A stretch of DNA of 40,182 nucleotides from contig SFKY01000015.1 in assembly GCA_004554665.1 (NCBI GenBank), positions 1 to 40,182 on the forward strand, in the 5' to 3' direction. A program made the position numbers and the translations under genes. This DNA comes from Bacteroidales bacterium. GTDB taxonomy: Bacteria; Bacteroidota; Bacteroidia; Bacteroidales; Bacteroidaceae. A model generated the notes under the pieces. That model ran no database searches, was not told the origin of the DNA, and was given only the letters and a program-made list of their open reading frames with translations. Positions 32,195 to 39,605 of this stretch are shown in pieces; the stretch's first letter is position 1, and every line of letters begins with the position of its first letter.

Positions 32195-32327
32195 GTACAC
32201 CAAATGCGATACGAGCGTATTCCAAGTGCGATACGGGCGAATGGCAAATGGAGTACGCCCATATCGCATTTGGTGTACGCCCACTATCTGCCATGTTTAG
32301 GGGAGTGAATTGCCATGTTAGGGGGAG
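32195..32327. repeat. Palindrome and direct-repeat cluster D
   Basis: Sixteen-base perfect arms GTACACCAAATGCGAT (32195-32210) and complement (32263-32278). Three copies of a CAArTGCGATAygrGCG unit lie within, one inverted. Then TGCCATGTTTAGGGGAG (32289-32305) recurs at 32311-32327 with a one-base shift in the T and G runs. No gene is visible from 32117 to 32435. Confidence 0.65.
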
Positions 32328-32435
32328 ACTTTTAGGCCGAGGCGGTGTAAGGGAATGACAACATGGGTAGCTGTTGCACGATGTACGATGGCATGGTGCA
32401 GGTCTGCAAAGGTGGAAGACAAGATAAGGGGGAAA

Positions 32436-32512
32436 TGGTCGGGGCGACAGGATTCGAACCTGCGACCACCTGGTCCCAAACCAGGAGCGCTACCGGGCTG
32501 CGCTACACCCCG
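32436..32512 (-). tRNA. tRNA-Pro (UGG), copy 1, CCA encoded
   Basis: Read on the minus strand this begins CGGGGTG. The anticodon stem is CCTGG/CCAGG around loop TTTGGGA, giving anticodon UGG. The T-arm GGTTCGAATCC and acceptor CGCCCCG with discriminator A complete the cloverleaf (74 bases, 32439-32512). The next three bases encode CCA. A second identical copy lies 29 bases upstream. Confidence 0.95.
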
Positions 32513-32541
32513 AAATCTGGCAGAAGCGGTGATAAAACTTG

Positions 32542-32615
32542 TCGGGGCGACAGGATTCGAACCTGCGACCACCTGGTCCCAAACCAGGAGCGCTACCGGG
32601 CTGCGCTACACCCCG
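32542..32615 (-). tRNA. tRNA-Pro (UGG), copy 2
   Basis: Same 74 bases as copy 1, position by position. Here the following bases are CAA, not CCA, so the CCA end must be added after transcription. It is the promoter-proximal copy. Confidence 0.95.
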
Positions 32616-32642
32616 CGAGTCTGCCTCGCCAGATTGCGAATG

Positions 32643-32674
32643 CAAAGGTATCACTTTTCACCGAAATAACCAAA
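32643..32674 (-). promoter_or_regulatory. Full consensus promoter of the tandem tRNA-Pro genes
   Basis: The minus strand reads TTTG (32671-32674), a 20-base spacer, and TACCTTTG (32643-32650). Both boxes match consensus, and the tRNA body begins 27 bases beyond the minus-7 box. Confidence 0.75.
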
Positions 32675-32714
32675 TGTTTCGTTTACTATTTTTAGGACAG
32701 TCCATAAGACCATG

Positions 32715-32745
32715 AAAAAGGGCCGACGGATAAATCCATCGGCCC
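32715..32745 (-). terminator. Intrinsic terminator of the serine palmitoyltransferase gene
   Basis: On the minus strand GGGCCGATGGA and TCCGTCGGCCC pair (one G-U) around a 4-base loop and are followed by TTTTT. It lies 33 bases past the stop at 32778. Confidence 0.85.
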
Positions 32746-32777
32746 CTCTGCCTGTCGGCTTGGTGGGTTGTATGATA

Positions 32778-33965
32778 TTATTTCAGAATACCCAATTCTA
32801 CAAATGCCTTTTTCAGAATCTGCACACCGCGCTCCACCTGCTCCTGTGTGTGCGATGCCATGAGGGCAAAGCGCACCAGCGTGTCTTGTGGGGCACATGC
32901 GGGGGGGATAACCGGATTGATGAAGACACCATACTCGAAAGCTACCTTGGTAACGAGGAATGTCTTCTCGATATCGTGTACATAGAGGGGGATGATAGGG
33001 CTCTCGGTGTCGCCAATCTCAAATCCCTCTTCCTTGAATCGCTTCAGTGCGTAGTTGGTGATGTTCCAGAGGTGCTCCAGACGCTCCGGCTCGTTCTGCA
33101 ATATGTGGAGTGCCTCGAGGGCAGCAGCGGTGGCTGCGGGAGAGTCGCTCGCACTGAAAATATAGGTACGGCAGGTATGGCGGAGGAAATTGATGGTGTC
33201 TGCGTCGCCAGCGATGAATCCGCCGATGGAAGCGAGACTCTTGGAGAAGGTACCCATGATGAGGTCCACCTCGTCGGTAATGCCAAAATGATCGCAAACG
33301 CCACGTCCCAGACGGCCGAATACACCCAGACCGTGGGCTTCGTCTACCATGATGGAGCAATTGTACTTATGCTTCAGTTCTACGATTTCGGGCAGTTTGG
33401 CCAAGTCGCCTTCCATAGAGAAGACGCCATCCACTACGATGAGCTTGACAGCCTCGTGGGGCAACTTCTGCAGCACGCGCTCCAGGTCTTCCATGTCGTT
33501 GTGCTTGTAATGCAGCTGGGTGGCAAACGAAAGACGACGGCCGTCCACAATACTTGCGTGGTCGCGGTCGTCGCAGATGATATAGTCGCCTCTTCCCACT
33601 ACCATTGCCAGTACGCCGGCATTGACCGAGAATCCGGTGGCGAAGCACAGGGCATCGTCTTTGCCCTCAAACTCGGCCAGCTCTTTCTCTAATTGTACAT
33701 GGAGGTCTAATGTGCCGTTCAGGAAGCGGCTACCGGCGCATCCTGAACCGTATTTGTCTAAAGCCTTATGTGCAGCCTCGATGACACGCTCGTCACCCGT
33801 GAGACCTGTGTAGGCATTGGAGCCGAACATCAACACCTTGTGGCCGGCCATCATCACTTCAGGTCCTTGCTTGCTGGTGATGGCACGGAAATAGGGGTAA
33901 ACTCCTGCTTCCATATATTTCTGTGGCTCACGATAATTCTTATACCTTTCTTGTAATTGTCCCAT
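32778..33965 (-). CDS. Serine palmitoyltransferase-type alpha-oxoamine synthase
   Basis: A 395-residue PLP enzyme of the alpha-oxoamine synthase family. The N-terminus MGQLQERYKNYREPQKYMEAGVYPYFRAI matches the Bacteroidetes serine palmitoyltransferases that condense serine and an acyl-CoA to 3-ketosphinganine, the entry to sphingolipid synthesis. PLP-site residues are visible: DHAS (H136), DEAHGLG (208-214), and GTFSKSLAS (K242, the Schiff-base lysine). Close relatives are 8-amino-7-oxononanoate and 2-amino-3-ketobutyrate enzymes; the N-terminus favours the sphingolipid enzyme. The gene is divergent from a lipid kinase. I start at 33965, not the in-frame ATG at 34007, which precedes the promoter. 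Confidence 0.87.
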   Translation of the reverse strand: MGQLQERYKNYREPQKYMEAGVYPYFRAITSKQGPEVMMAGHKVLMFGSNAYTGLTGDERVIEAAHKALDKYGSGCAGSRFLNGTLDLHVQLEKELAEFEGKDDALCFATGFSVNAGVLAMVVGRGDYIICDDRDHASIVDGRRLSFATQLHYKHNDMEDLERVLQKLPHEAVKLIVVDGVFSMEGDLAKLPEIVELKHKYNCSIMVDEAHGLGVFGRLGRGVCDHFGITDEVDLIMGTFSKSLASIGGFIAGDADTINFLRHTCRTYIFSASDSPAATAAALEALHILQNEPERLEHLWNITNYALKRFKEEGFEIGDTESPIIPLYVHDIEKTFLVTKVAFEYGVFINPVIPPACAPQDTLVRFALMASHTQEQVERGVQILKKAFVELGILK

Positions 33966-33996
33966 TTTTTGAACTTTGTTTTGTACAAATTTTCTG

Positions 33997-34004
33997 CAAA
34001 GGTA
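33997..34004 (-). promoter_or_regulatory. Candidate minus-7 box of the serine palmitoyltransferase gene
   Basis: The minus strand reads TACCTTTG, 31 bases upstream of the ATG at 33965. No TTTG lies at the usual minus-33 spacing. Confidence 0.55.
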
Positions 34005-34098
34005 CAAAAAAAACTTATATTGTCGTACATTTTCCTAAGAAATCACTCTTTTTGCATTTTTTTTTGGACAACTCATGGCTTTTGAATAGGCTTTTTCG

Positions 34099-34106
34099 TA
34101 ATTTTG
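34099..34106 (+). promoter_or_regulatory. Candidate minus-7 box of the lipid kinase gene
   Basis: TAATTTTG ends 16 bases before the ATG at 34123. TTTG motifs upstream lie at 14 and 32 bases, not at consensus spacing. Confidence 0.5.
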
Positions 34107-34122
34107 CACAAACTTTGGTTGG

Positions 34123-35151
34123 ATGAAGAAGCGGATATTGTTCATAATGAATCCCATTTCGGGTACATCGAGTAAGGCTGGTGTGGCCGCAAGCATCGAG
34201 AAGTATCTCGATAAGGAACTGTTTGACAGTACTCTGGTGGCGACGGAGTATGCCGGACATGCTACCGAGCTGGCCAAGCGTGCTGCGGCAGACGGCGTGG
34301 ATGTGTGTGTGGCCGTGGGGGGTGACGGGACCGTGAACGAGGTGGCCCGTGCGCTTGTACACACCCAGACGGCTCTTGGCATCATCCCCTGTGGGTCGGG
34401 CAATGGGTTGGCGCGCCATCTCATGTTGCCGATGAATATCCGCAAGAGTATCGAGATCATCAATCGCTGTGAGATTAAGGACTTGGATTATGGTATCATC
34501 AACGACCGTCCTTTTTTCTGTACCTGTGGCATGGGTTTCGACGCCTATGTGAGCCACAAGTTTGCCGAGGCCGGTAAGCGTGGCCCCATTACCTATGTCC
34601 AAAAGGTGCTGGAGGAGGGTGTGAAGTATCAGCCGGAGACGTATGAGATACACGATGAGAATGGTACTGCCACCTATAAGGCTTTTCTGGTGTCGTGTGC
34701 CAATGCTTCGCAGTACGGCAACAATGCCTACATAGCTCCGCAGGCCTCGATGAGCGACGGGTTGATGGACGTGGTGATCATGGAGCCGTTTGATATCTTG
34801 GAAGCTCCGCAGATCAGCATCGACATGTTTAACAAGACGCTCGACAAGAGTTCGCGCATCAAGACGTTCCGTACCAAAAGACTGCATATACACCGCAGCA
34901 AGCCGGGCATGATACACTATGACGGTGATCCGGTGATGACCACGGCAGACGTGGATGTGGTGCTGGTGGAAAAAGGTTTTAAGGTGGTGGTGAATCCTGA
35001 TGCAGACAAGCGGCTGCGCAGACCCAATGCGATACAGAGCGCGGCTGCCGAACTGTTTAATGAAATCAACGTGGTGCGGGACGACTTGTCCAAGCAGGGG
35101 CGGCATGTGCTTGCGCTGAGCAAAGTGTTGCAGCGCAAGTTGAATCTCTAA
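34123..35151 (+). CDS. Diacylglycerol/sphingoid kinase family protein (YegS-like)
   Basis: A 342-residue lipid kinase of the DAGK catalytic family. It begins RILFIMNPISGT, has the nucleotide-binding VAVGGDGTVNEVA, GIIPCGSGNGLARHL, and a C-terminal half with MSDGLMDVVIM and YDGDP. The family phosphorylates diacylglycerol, ceramide, sphingoid bases or related lipids. Next to the serine palmitoyltransferase, with promoters facing away, a sphingolipid substrate is possible but not proven. Confidence 0.85.
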   Translation: MKKRILFIMNPISGTSSKAGVAASIEKYLDKELFDSTLVATEYAGHATELAKRAAADGVDVCVAVGGDGTVNEVARALVHTQTALGIIPCGSGNGLARHLMLPMNIRKSIEIINRCEIKDLDYGIINDRPFFCTCGMGFDAYVSHKFAEAGKRGPITYVQKVLEEGVKYQPETYEIHDENGTATYKAFLVSCANASQYGNNAYIAPQASMSDGLMDVVIMEPFDILEAPQISIDMFNKTLDKSSRIKTFRTKRLHIHRSKPGMIHYDGDPVMTTADVDVVLVEKGFKVVVNPDADKRLRRPNAIQSAAAELFNEINVVRDDLSKQGRHVLALSKVLQRKLNL

Positions 35152-35168
35152 GATGTGGTGCCTTTATA

Positions 35169-35864
35169 TTAAAGGTAGAAGGCTTCGGTAAGTTGCCGGT
35201 ACCACTCGGTTTTTTCCCCATTGGCTTGCATCAGGGTTTCCTCTTTTCGGATATAGGTGGCCTGCCGGTTCTTGGTAAAGGCGGCAAGCACCCGGCTGGG
35301 AGTCTTTGACCCAGTGGTTTTGATGTCAAATCTTTTGCAGTTGTGAAATCCTAAGAAACAACTCTCGGCAATAAACTGTTCGGCGCAATCTGTAGGGATA
35401 ATGATGCTAAAAATGCCGTTTTCATCGAGCATTTTTTCTGCAGCCATGAATAGGTCGCGTGGAGAAAGTGTATCGGTGTGTCTGGCGGTAGCCCTCTTTT
35501 TGTCGGGATTTTTCATCGAGTTGATGAAATAGGGAGGGTTGCTGACAATGGCATCGTATCGCATGGTGGGTTGGAAATGCTGTATCGGGCACTCGTGGAT
35601 GCGGATGCGGTCGGCAAAAGGAGTGGCAGCGATGTTGCCGGCAGCCTGCCGGCAGGCATCGTGGTCAATCTCGATGGCATCGATGGCCGCGTCGGGAAAC
35701 CTTTGCGCCATCATCAGCGCAATGATACCTGTTCCGGTTCCTATGTCCAATATCCTGCGTCCCCCATCGGCCCATGCTCCGAGCAGTACGCCGTCGGTAC
35801 CCACTTTCATGCCACATTGGTCTTGGCAGATGCTGAATTGCTTGAAGTCGAATCGATTTTTCAT
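35169..35864 (-). CDS. trmN6: tRNA1(Val) adenine-37 N6-methyltransferase-like protein
   Basis: A 231-residue class I methyltransferase. It has the SAM-binding GTGTGIIALMMAQ, the acidic IDAIEID strand, and the N6-adenine motif SNPPYF. The N-terminal FDFKQFSICQDQCGMKVGTDGVLLGAW is characteristic of TrmN6/YfiC. The 3' end meets the lipid kinase 17 bases away, with a small CCTTTA/TAAAGG hairpin at 35161-35175 across the junction. No promoter box is clear upstream. Confidence 0.88.
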   Translation of the reverse strand: MKNRFDFKQFSICQDQCGMKVGTDGVLLGAWADGGRRILDIGTGTGIIALMMAQRFPDAAIDAIEIDHDACRQAAGNIAATPFADRIRIHECPIQHFQPTMRYDAIVSNPPYFINSMKNPDKKRATARHTDTLSPRDLFMAAEKMLDENGIFSIIIPTDCAEQFIAESCFLGFHNCKRFDIKTTGSKTPSRVLAAFTKNRQATYIRKEETLMQANGEKTEWYRQLTEAFYL

Positions 35865-35972
35865 GTATTCAAAAACGCCTGAAGCCGCTTTTTATTTTGT
35901 GTATTCATGGTTTTCGGCCACATATTTTTAAAATAATGGCACCGAGTGCCTATGTTATTGAATTAAATTGAG

Positions 35973-35980
35973 TATCTTTG
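35973..35980 (+). promoter_or_regulatory. Candidate minus-7 box of the lon-tgt-lptF operon
   Basis: TATCTTTG ends 32 bases before the ATG at 36013. The minus-33 region shows no strong TTTG at the right spacing, and no heat-shock element is recognisable. Confidence 0.5.
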
Positions 35981-36012
35981 CACCCTAAAAAGCATAGTAA
36001 GAATAACGGATA

Positions 36013-38481
36013 ATGGATAAGAAGAACAAGACTTCGATACACATGATAGCTGAAGTCGACAGCGATATAAAAGGAATCTACGACAAATACATGGACGGCG
36101 AGATGCCTATCTTGGCTACCAGAAACATGGTGCTGTTTCCGGGTGTGATGTCTCCCATCTTGGTGGGCAGGGACCAGAGTGTGCGCTTGGTAGACTACCT
36201 CGTGGAGCATCCTGATACGTTTGTGGCCATCTTCTCGCAGGTCAATCCCGATGTGGAGCATCCCTTGCTGGACGACCTGCATCGCTATGGCTGTTACGCC
36301 AAGTTGGTCAGGAAGATAGAAATGCCGGGTAAGGAAAACTATACGGCCATTTTCCAGACTTTCGGCAGGTGCTATGTAGACAGCATCGATGGCACGACAC
36401 CGTATCTTGTAGGCCATGTGTCTGGCAAGGAAGAAGTGTTTCCCGACCCCAAGGACAACCTGTTTAAGACGGCAATGGCCGATCTGCGTTCCACCTGCAA
36501 GGAGTATGTGCTGAAGAACGAAGAACTGTCGGACGACATTACCCTCTCCATCGACAATATCAAGGATCCCATCATGAATCTAAACTTCCTCTGCACCAAT
36601 CTTCCCTTCAGTGTCAAGGAGAAGGTGGCGTTGCTGGCCGATACCGATATGATGGACCGTGTGCTCGATGTGTTGAAACTGCTCAACCGCGAATTGCAGT
36701 TTCTCCATATCCGTGCACAGATTCGCCTCAAGACCCGTGAGGATCTGGATGAGCAGCAGCGTGAGTATTTCCTGCAGCAGCAGATCAAGAATATCAAGGA
36801 AGAACTGGGCGGGGGAGACGGTACTCCCGAGCAGCGTGAGCTGGAGGAGAAAGCACGTGGCAAGAAATGGCCGGAGGAAGTAGCGGCGACTTTTGAGAAA
36901 GAACTTGACAAGCTGGACATGTTCAACCCCCAGAGTCCGGAGTATAGCATCCAGCTGAACTATCTGCAGACCTATGTCTCGCTCCCTTGGGGCGAATACA
37001 CCCATGACGACCTCGACCTAAAGCGTGCGCAACGCATCTTGGACAAGGACCACTATGGAATGGAGAAAGTGAAGGAGCGTATCTTGGAATATATCTCCGT
37101 GCTCAAGTTGCGTGGCGACCTCAAGTCGCCCATCCTCTGCCTCTATGGCCCTCCCGGAGTCGGCAAGACCAGCCTGGGCAAGAGCATCGCCGCTGCGCTG
37201 AAGCGCAAGTACGTGCGTGTCTCTTTGGGTGGCTTGCACGACGAGTCCGAAATCCGTGGCCATCGCCGTACCTATATCGGTGCCATGCCCGGCCGTATCA
37301 TCAAAAGCATCCAGAAGGCAGGTTCGTCAAACCCTGTCTTCATCTTGGACGAGATAGACAAGATTACCCGCAATACAATGAACGGCGACCCGTCGTCGGC
37401 GCTGCTCGAGGTACTTGACCCGGAGCAGAACAATGCTTTCCATGACAACTATCTCGATGTGGACTATGACCTGTCTAAGGTGCTCTTCATCGCCACAGCC
37501 AATGACCTGAACACCATCCCGCGGCCTTTGCTCGACCGTATGGAGGTGATAGAGGTGAGTGGTTACATCACCGAGGAAAAGGTGGAGATAGCCAAGCGCC
37601 ATCTCTTGCCGCGCGAACTGGACAACAATGGTCTGAAGCAGGCCGGTGAGAAACTCTCTTTCAACAAGGCTGCGCTGGAGACCATCATCGAGCGCTATAC
37701 CCGTGAGAGTGGTGTGCGTCAGTTGGAGAAGCAAATCAACAAGGCGCTGCGCAAGTTGGCCTTCCGTTTGGCCAAAGACAGTGTGTTGGAAATCAGCAAA
37801 GTGACCCCTAAGGAGTTGGAAGACTTGTTGGGCAAGCCACCATTCTATCGCGATATCTATCAGGGCAACGCCTATGCCGGTGTAGTGACCGGGTTGGCCT
37901 GGACAAGCGTGGGGGGTGAGATACTCTTCATCGAGACCTCGCTGAGCAAAGGCAAGGCAGGCAAACTCACGCTGACCGGCAACTTGGGCGATGTCATGAA
38001 GGAGAGTGCGGTAATCGCATTGGAATATGTCAAGGCCCATGCCGATGTGCTGGGTGTGGACTATCGCATCTTCGACCAGTACAATATCCATATCCATGTG
38101 CCCGAAGGGGCGGTTCCCAAGGATGGCCCGTCGGCAGGCATCACCATCGCCACGTCTATTGCTTCGGCCTTGACGCAGCGCAAGGTGCGCAGCAATACGG
38201 CCATGACAGGCGAGATTACCCTTCGTGGCAAGGTCTTGCCCGTGGGTGGCATCAAAGAGAAGATTCTGGCAGCCAAACGGGCTGGCATTACCGATATCAT
38301 GCTGTGCAGGGACAATAAGAAAGACATAGACGAGATTCCCGATGTCTATCTGAAAGGGGTGACCTTCCACTATGTGGAGAATGTGTTGGATGTCTGGGAC
38401 TTCGCCTTGACTGACGAGTTGGTGGCTCATCCCATGAAGTTTGATATCGAGACCGAGAAAAAGGAGAACGAAAAGGTATGA
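36013..38481 (+). CDS. lon: ATP-dependent Lon protease
   Basis: An 822-residue cytoplasmic AAA+ protease that degrades misfolded and regulatory proteins. The N-domain (MPILATRNMVLFPGVMSPILVGR) is followed by a coiled coil ending YFLQQQIKNIKEELG, Walker A GPPGVGKT at 379-386, Walker B VFILDEIDK, sensor regions, and the protease domain with catalytic Ser in DGPSAG (S707) and Lys in GGIKEKIL (K750), 43 residues apart as in other Lon proteases. Length is ordinary. Its stop overlaps the tgt start (ATGA). Confidence 0.98.
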   Translation: MDKKNKTSIHMIAEVDSDIKGIYDKYMDGEMPILATRNMVLFPGVMSPILVGRDQSVRLVDYLVEHPDTFVAIFSQVNPDVEHPLLDDLHRYGCYAKLVRKIEMPGKENYTAIFQTFGRCYVDSIDGTTPYLVGHVSGKEEVFPDPKDNLFKTAMADLRSTCKEYVLKNEELSDDITLSIDNIKDPIMNLNFLCTNLPFSVKEKVALLADTDMMDRVLDVLKLLNRELQFLHIRAQIRLKTREDLDEQQREYFLQQQIKNIKEELGGGDGTPEQRELEEKARGKKWPEEVAATFEKELDKLDMFNPQSPEYSIQLNYLQTYVSLPWGEYTHDDLDLKRAQRILDKDHYGMEKVKERILEYISVLKLRGDLKSPILCLYGPPGVGKTSLGKSIAAALKRKYVRVSLGGLHDESEIRGHRRTYIGAMPGRIIKSIQKAGSSNPVFILDEIDKITRNTMNGDPSSALLEVLDPEQNNAFHDNYLDVDYDLSKVLFIATANDLNTIPRPLLDRMEVIEVSGYITEEKVEIAKRHLLPRELDNNGLKQAGEKLSFNKAALETIIERYTRESGVRQLEKQINKALRKLAFRLAKDSVLEISKVTPKELEDLLGKPPFYRDIYQGNAYAGVVTGLAWTSVGGEILFIETSLSKGKAGKLTLTGNLGDVMKESAVIALEYVKAHADVLGVDYRIFDQYNIHIHVPEGAVPKDGPSAGITIATSIASALTQRKVRSNTAMTGEITLRGKVLPVGGIKEKILAAKRAGITDIMLCRDNKKDIDEIPDVYLKGVTFHYVENVLDVWDFALTDELVAHPMKFDIETEKKENEKV

Positions 38482-39605
38482 CATTCGAACTGCAACATAC
38501 AGACTGTGCCAGCGATGCCCGTACCGGTGTCATCACTACGGCGCATGGACAGATCAAGACGCCCATCTTTATGCCTGTGGGAACGTGCGGATCGGTAAAA
38601 GGTGTGCACTTCGAAGAGCTCCGGCAGCAGGTCAAGGCACAGATTATCTTGGGCAATACCTATCATCTCTACCTCCGTCCGGGCTTAGAGGTGTTGCGGG
38701 CAGCAGGTGGCCTGCACCAGTTTAATGGCTGGGATCGCCCTATCCTGACAGATAGCGGCGGTTTTCAGGTGTTCTCGCTGACCGGCATCCGCAAACTGCG
38801 CGAGGAAGGTTGCGAGTTTCGTTCCCATATCGATGGTTCCAAGCACATTTTCACACCTGAGAATGTGATGGACACCGAGCGTATCATCGGTGCCGATATC
38901 ATGATGGCGTTCGACGAGTGCCCCCCCGGTCAGAGCGATTATGCCTACGCCAAAAACAGTCTGAGCCTTACCCAGCGTTGGCTCGACCGCTGTATCAAGC
39001 GATTCAACGAGACCGAGCCGCTGTATGGTTACCAGCAGAGCTTGTTCCCCATTGTGCAGGGGTGTACGTACAAAGACCTGCGCAGGGAGGCGGCCAAGTT
39101 TGTGGCCGACAAGGGGGCTGACGGCAATGCCATCGGAGGTCTGGCCGTGGGCGAGCCTAAGGAGGTGATGTATGAGATGATAGAGGTCGTCAACGAGATT
39201 CTTCCGAAAGACAAGCCACGCTACCTGATGGGAGTGGGTACTCCGCAAAACATCTTGGAAGCCATAGAGCGTGGTGTGGATATGTTCGACTGCGTGATGC
39301 CTACGCGCAACGGCCGCAATGCCATGCTCTTCACCTATAATGGTACGATGAACATGCGTAACAAGAAGTGGGAGATGGATTTCAGTCCTATCGACATCGA
39401 CGGATGCGAGACCGACCGCATCTACACCAAAGCCTATCTGCACCATTTGTTTAAGGCGCAGGAGCTGTTGGCCATGCAGATAGCCAGTATCCATAATCTT
39501 GCGTTTTACCTACGTCTTGTCACCGATGCGCGCCTGCATATCGAGCAGGGCGATTTTGTACAATGGAAGCGTGGAATCATCGAGCAACTTGGAAAAAGAA
39601 TATGA
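38478..39605 (+). CDS. tgt: tRNA-guanine transglycosylase (queuosine pathway)
   Basis: A 375-residue TIM-barrel enzyme that exchanges G34 for a queuine precursor in tRNAs with GUN anticodons. Active-site motifs are intact: LTDSGGFQVFSL (the Asp general base), FDECPPGQSDY, GGLAVGEP and DCVMPTRNGRNA with the nucleophilic Asp. The structural zinc site differs: the usual CxCxxC is DGCETD (D308, C310, D313), while the histidine is kept (H339, in ASIHNL). It may bind zinc through D-C-D-H or not at all. Flanked by lon and lptF-like genes with ATGA overlaps on both sides. Confidence 0.96.
   Translation: MTFELQHTDCASDARTGVITTAHGQIKTPIFMPVGTCGSVKGVHFEELRQQVKAQIILGNTYHLYLRPGLEVLRAAGGLHQFNGWDRPILTDSGGFQVFSLTGIRKLREEGCEFRSHIDGSKHIFTPENVMDTERIIGADIMMAFDECPPGQSDYAYAKNSLSLTQRWLDRCIKRFNETEPLYGYQQSLFPIVQGCTYKDLRREAAKFVADKGADGNAIGGLAVGEPKEVMYEMIEVVNEILPKDKPRYLMGVGTPQNILEAIERGVDMFDCVMPTRNGRNAMLFTYNGTMNMRNKKWEMDFSPIDIDGCETDRIYTKAYLHHLFKAQELLAMQIASIHNLAFYLRLVTDARLHIEQGDFVQWKRGIIEQLGKRI

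Noticed and set aside
32439..32615. Apparent direct repeat of 74 bases with a short spacer, possibly CRISPR-like
   Set aside because: Both units fold as tRNA-Pro and there are only two.
32355..32695. Plus-strand ORFs across the tRNA genes
   Set aside because: They contain the same peptide twice because they read through the two tRNA copies.
36013..38481. Lon proximity to repeats as sign of a stress or phage-defence island
   Set aside because: lon, tgt and lptF-like genes are ordinary housekeeping genes with no defence or mobile genes nearby.
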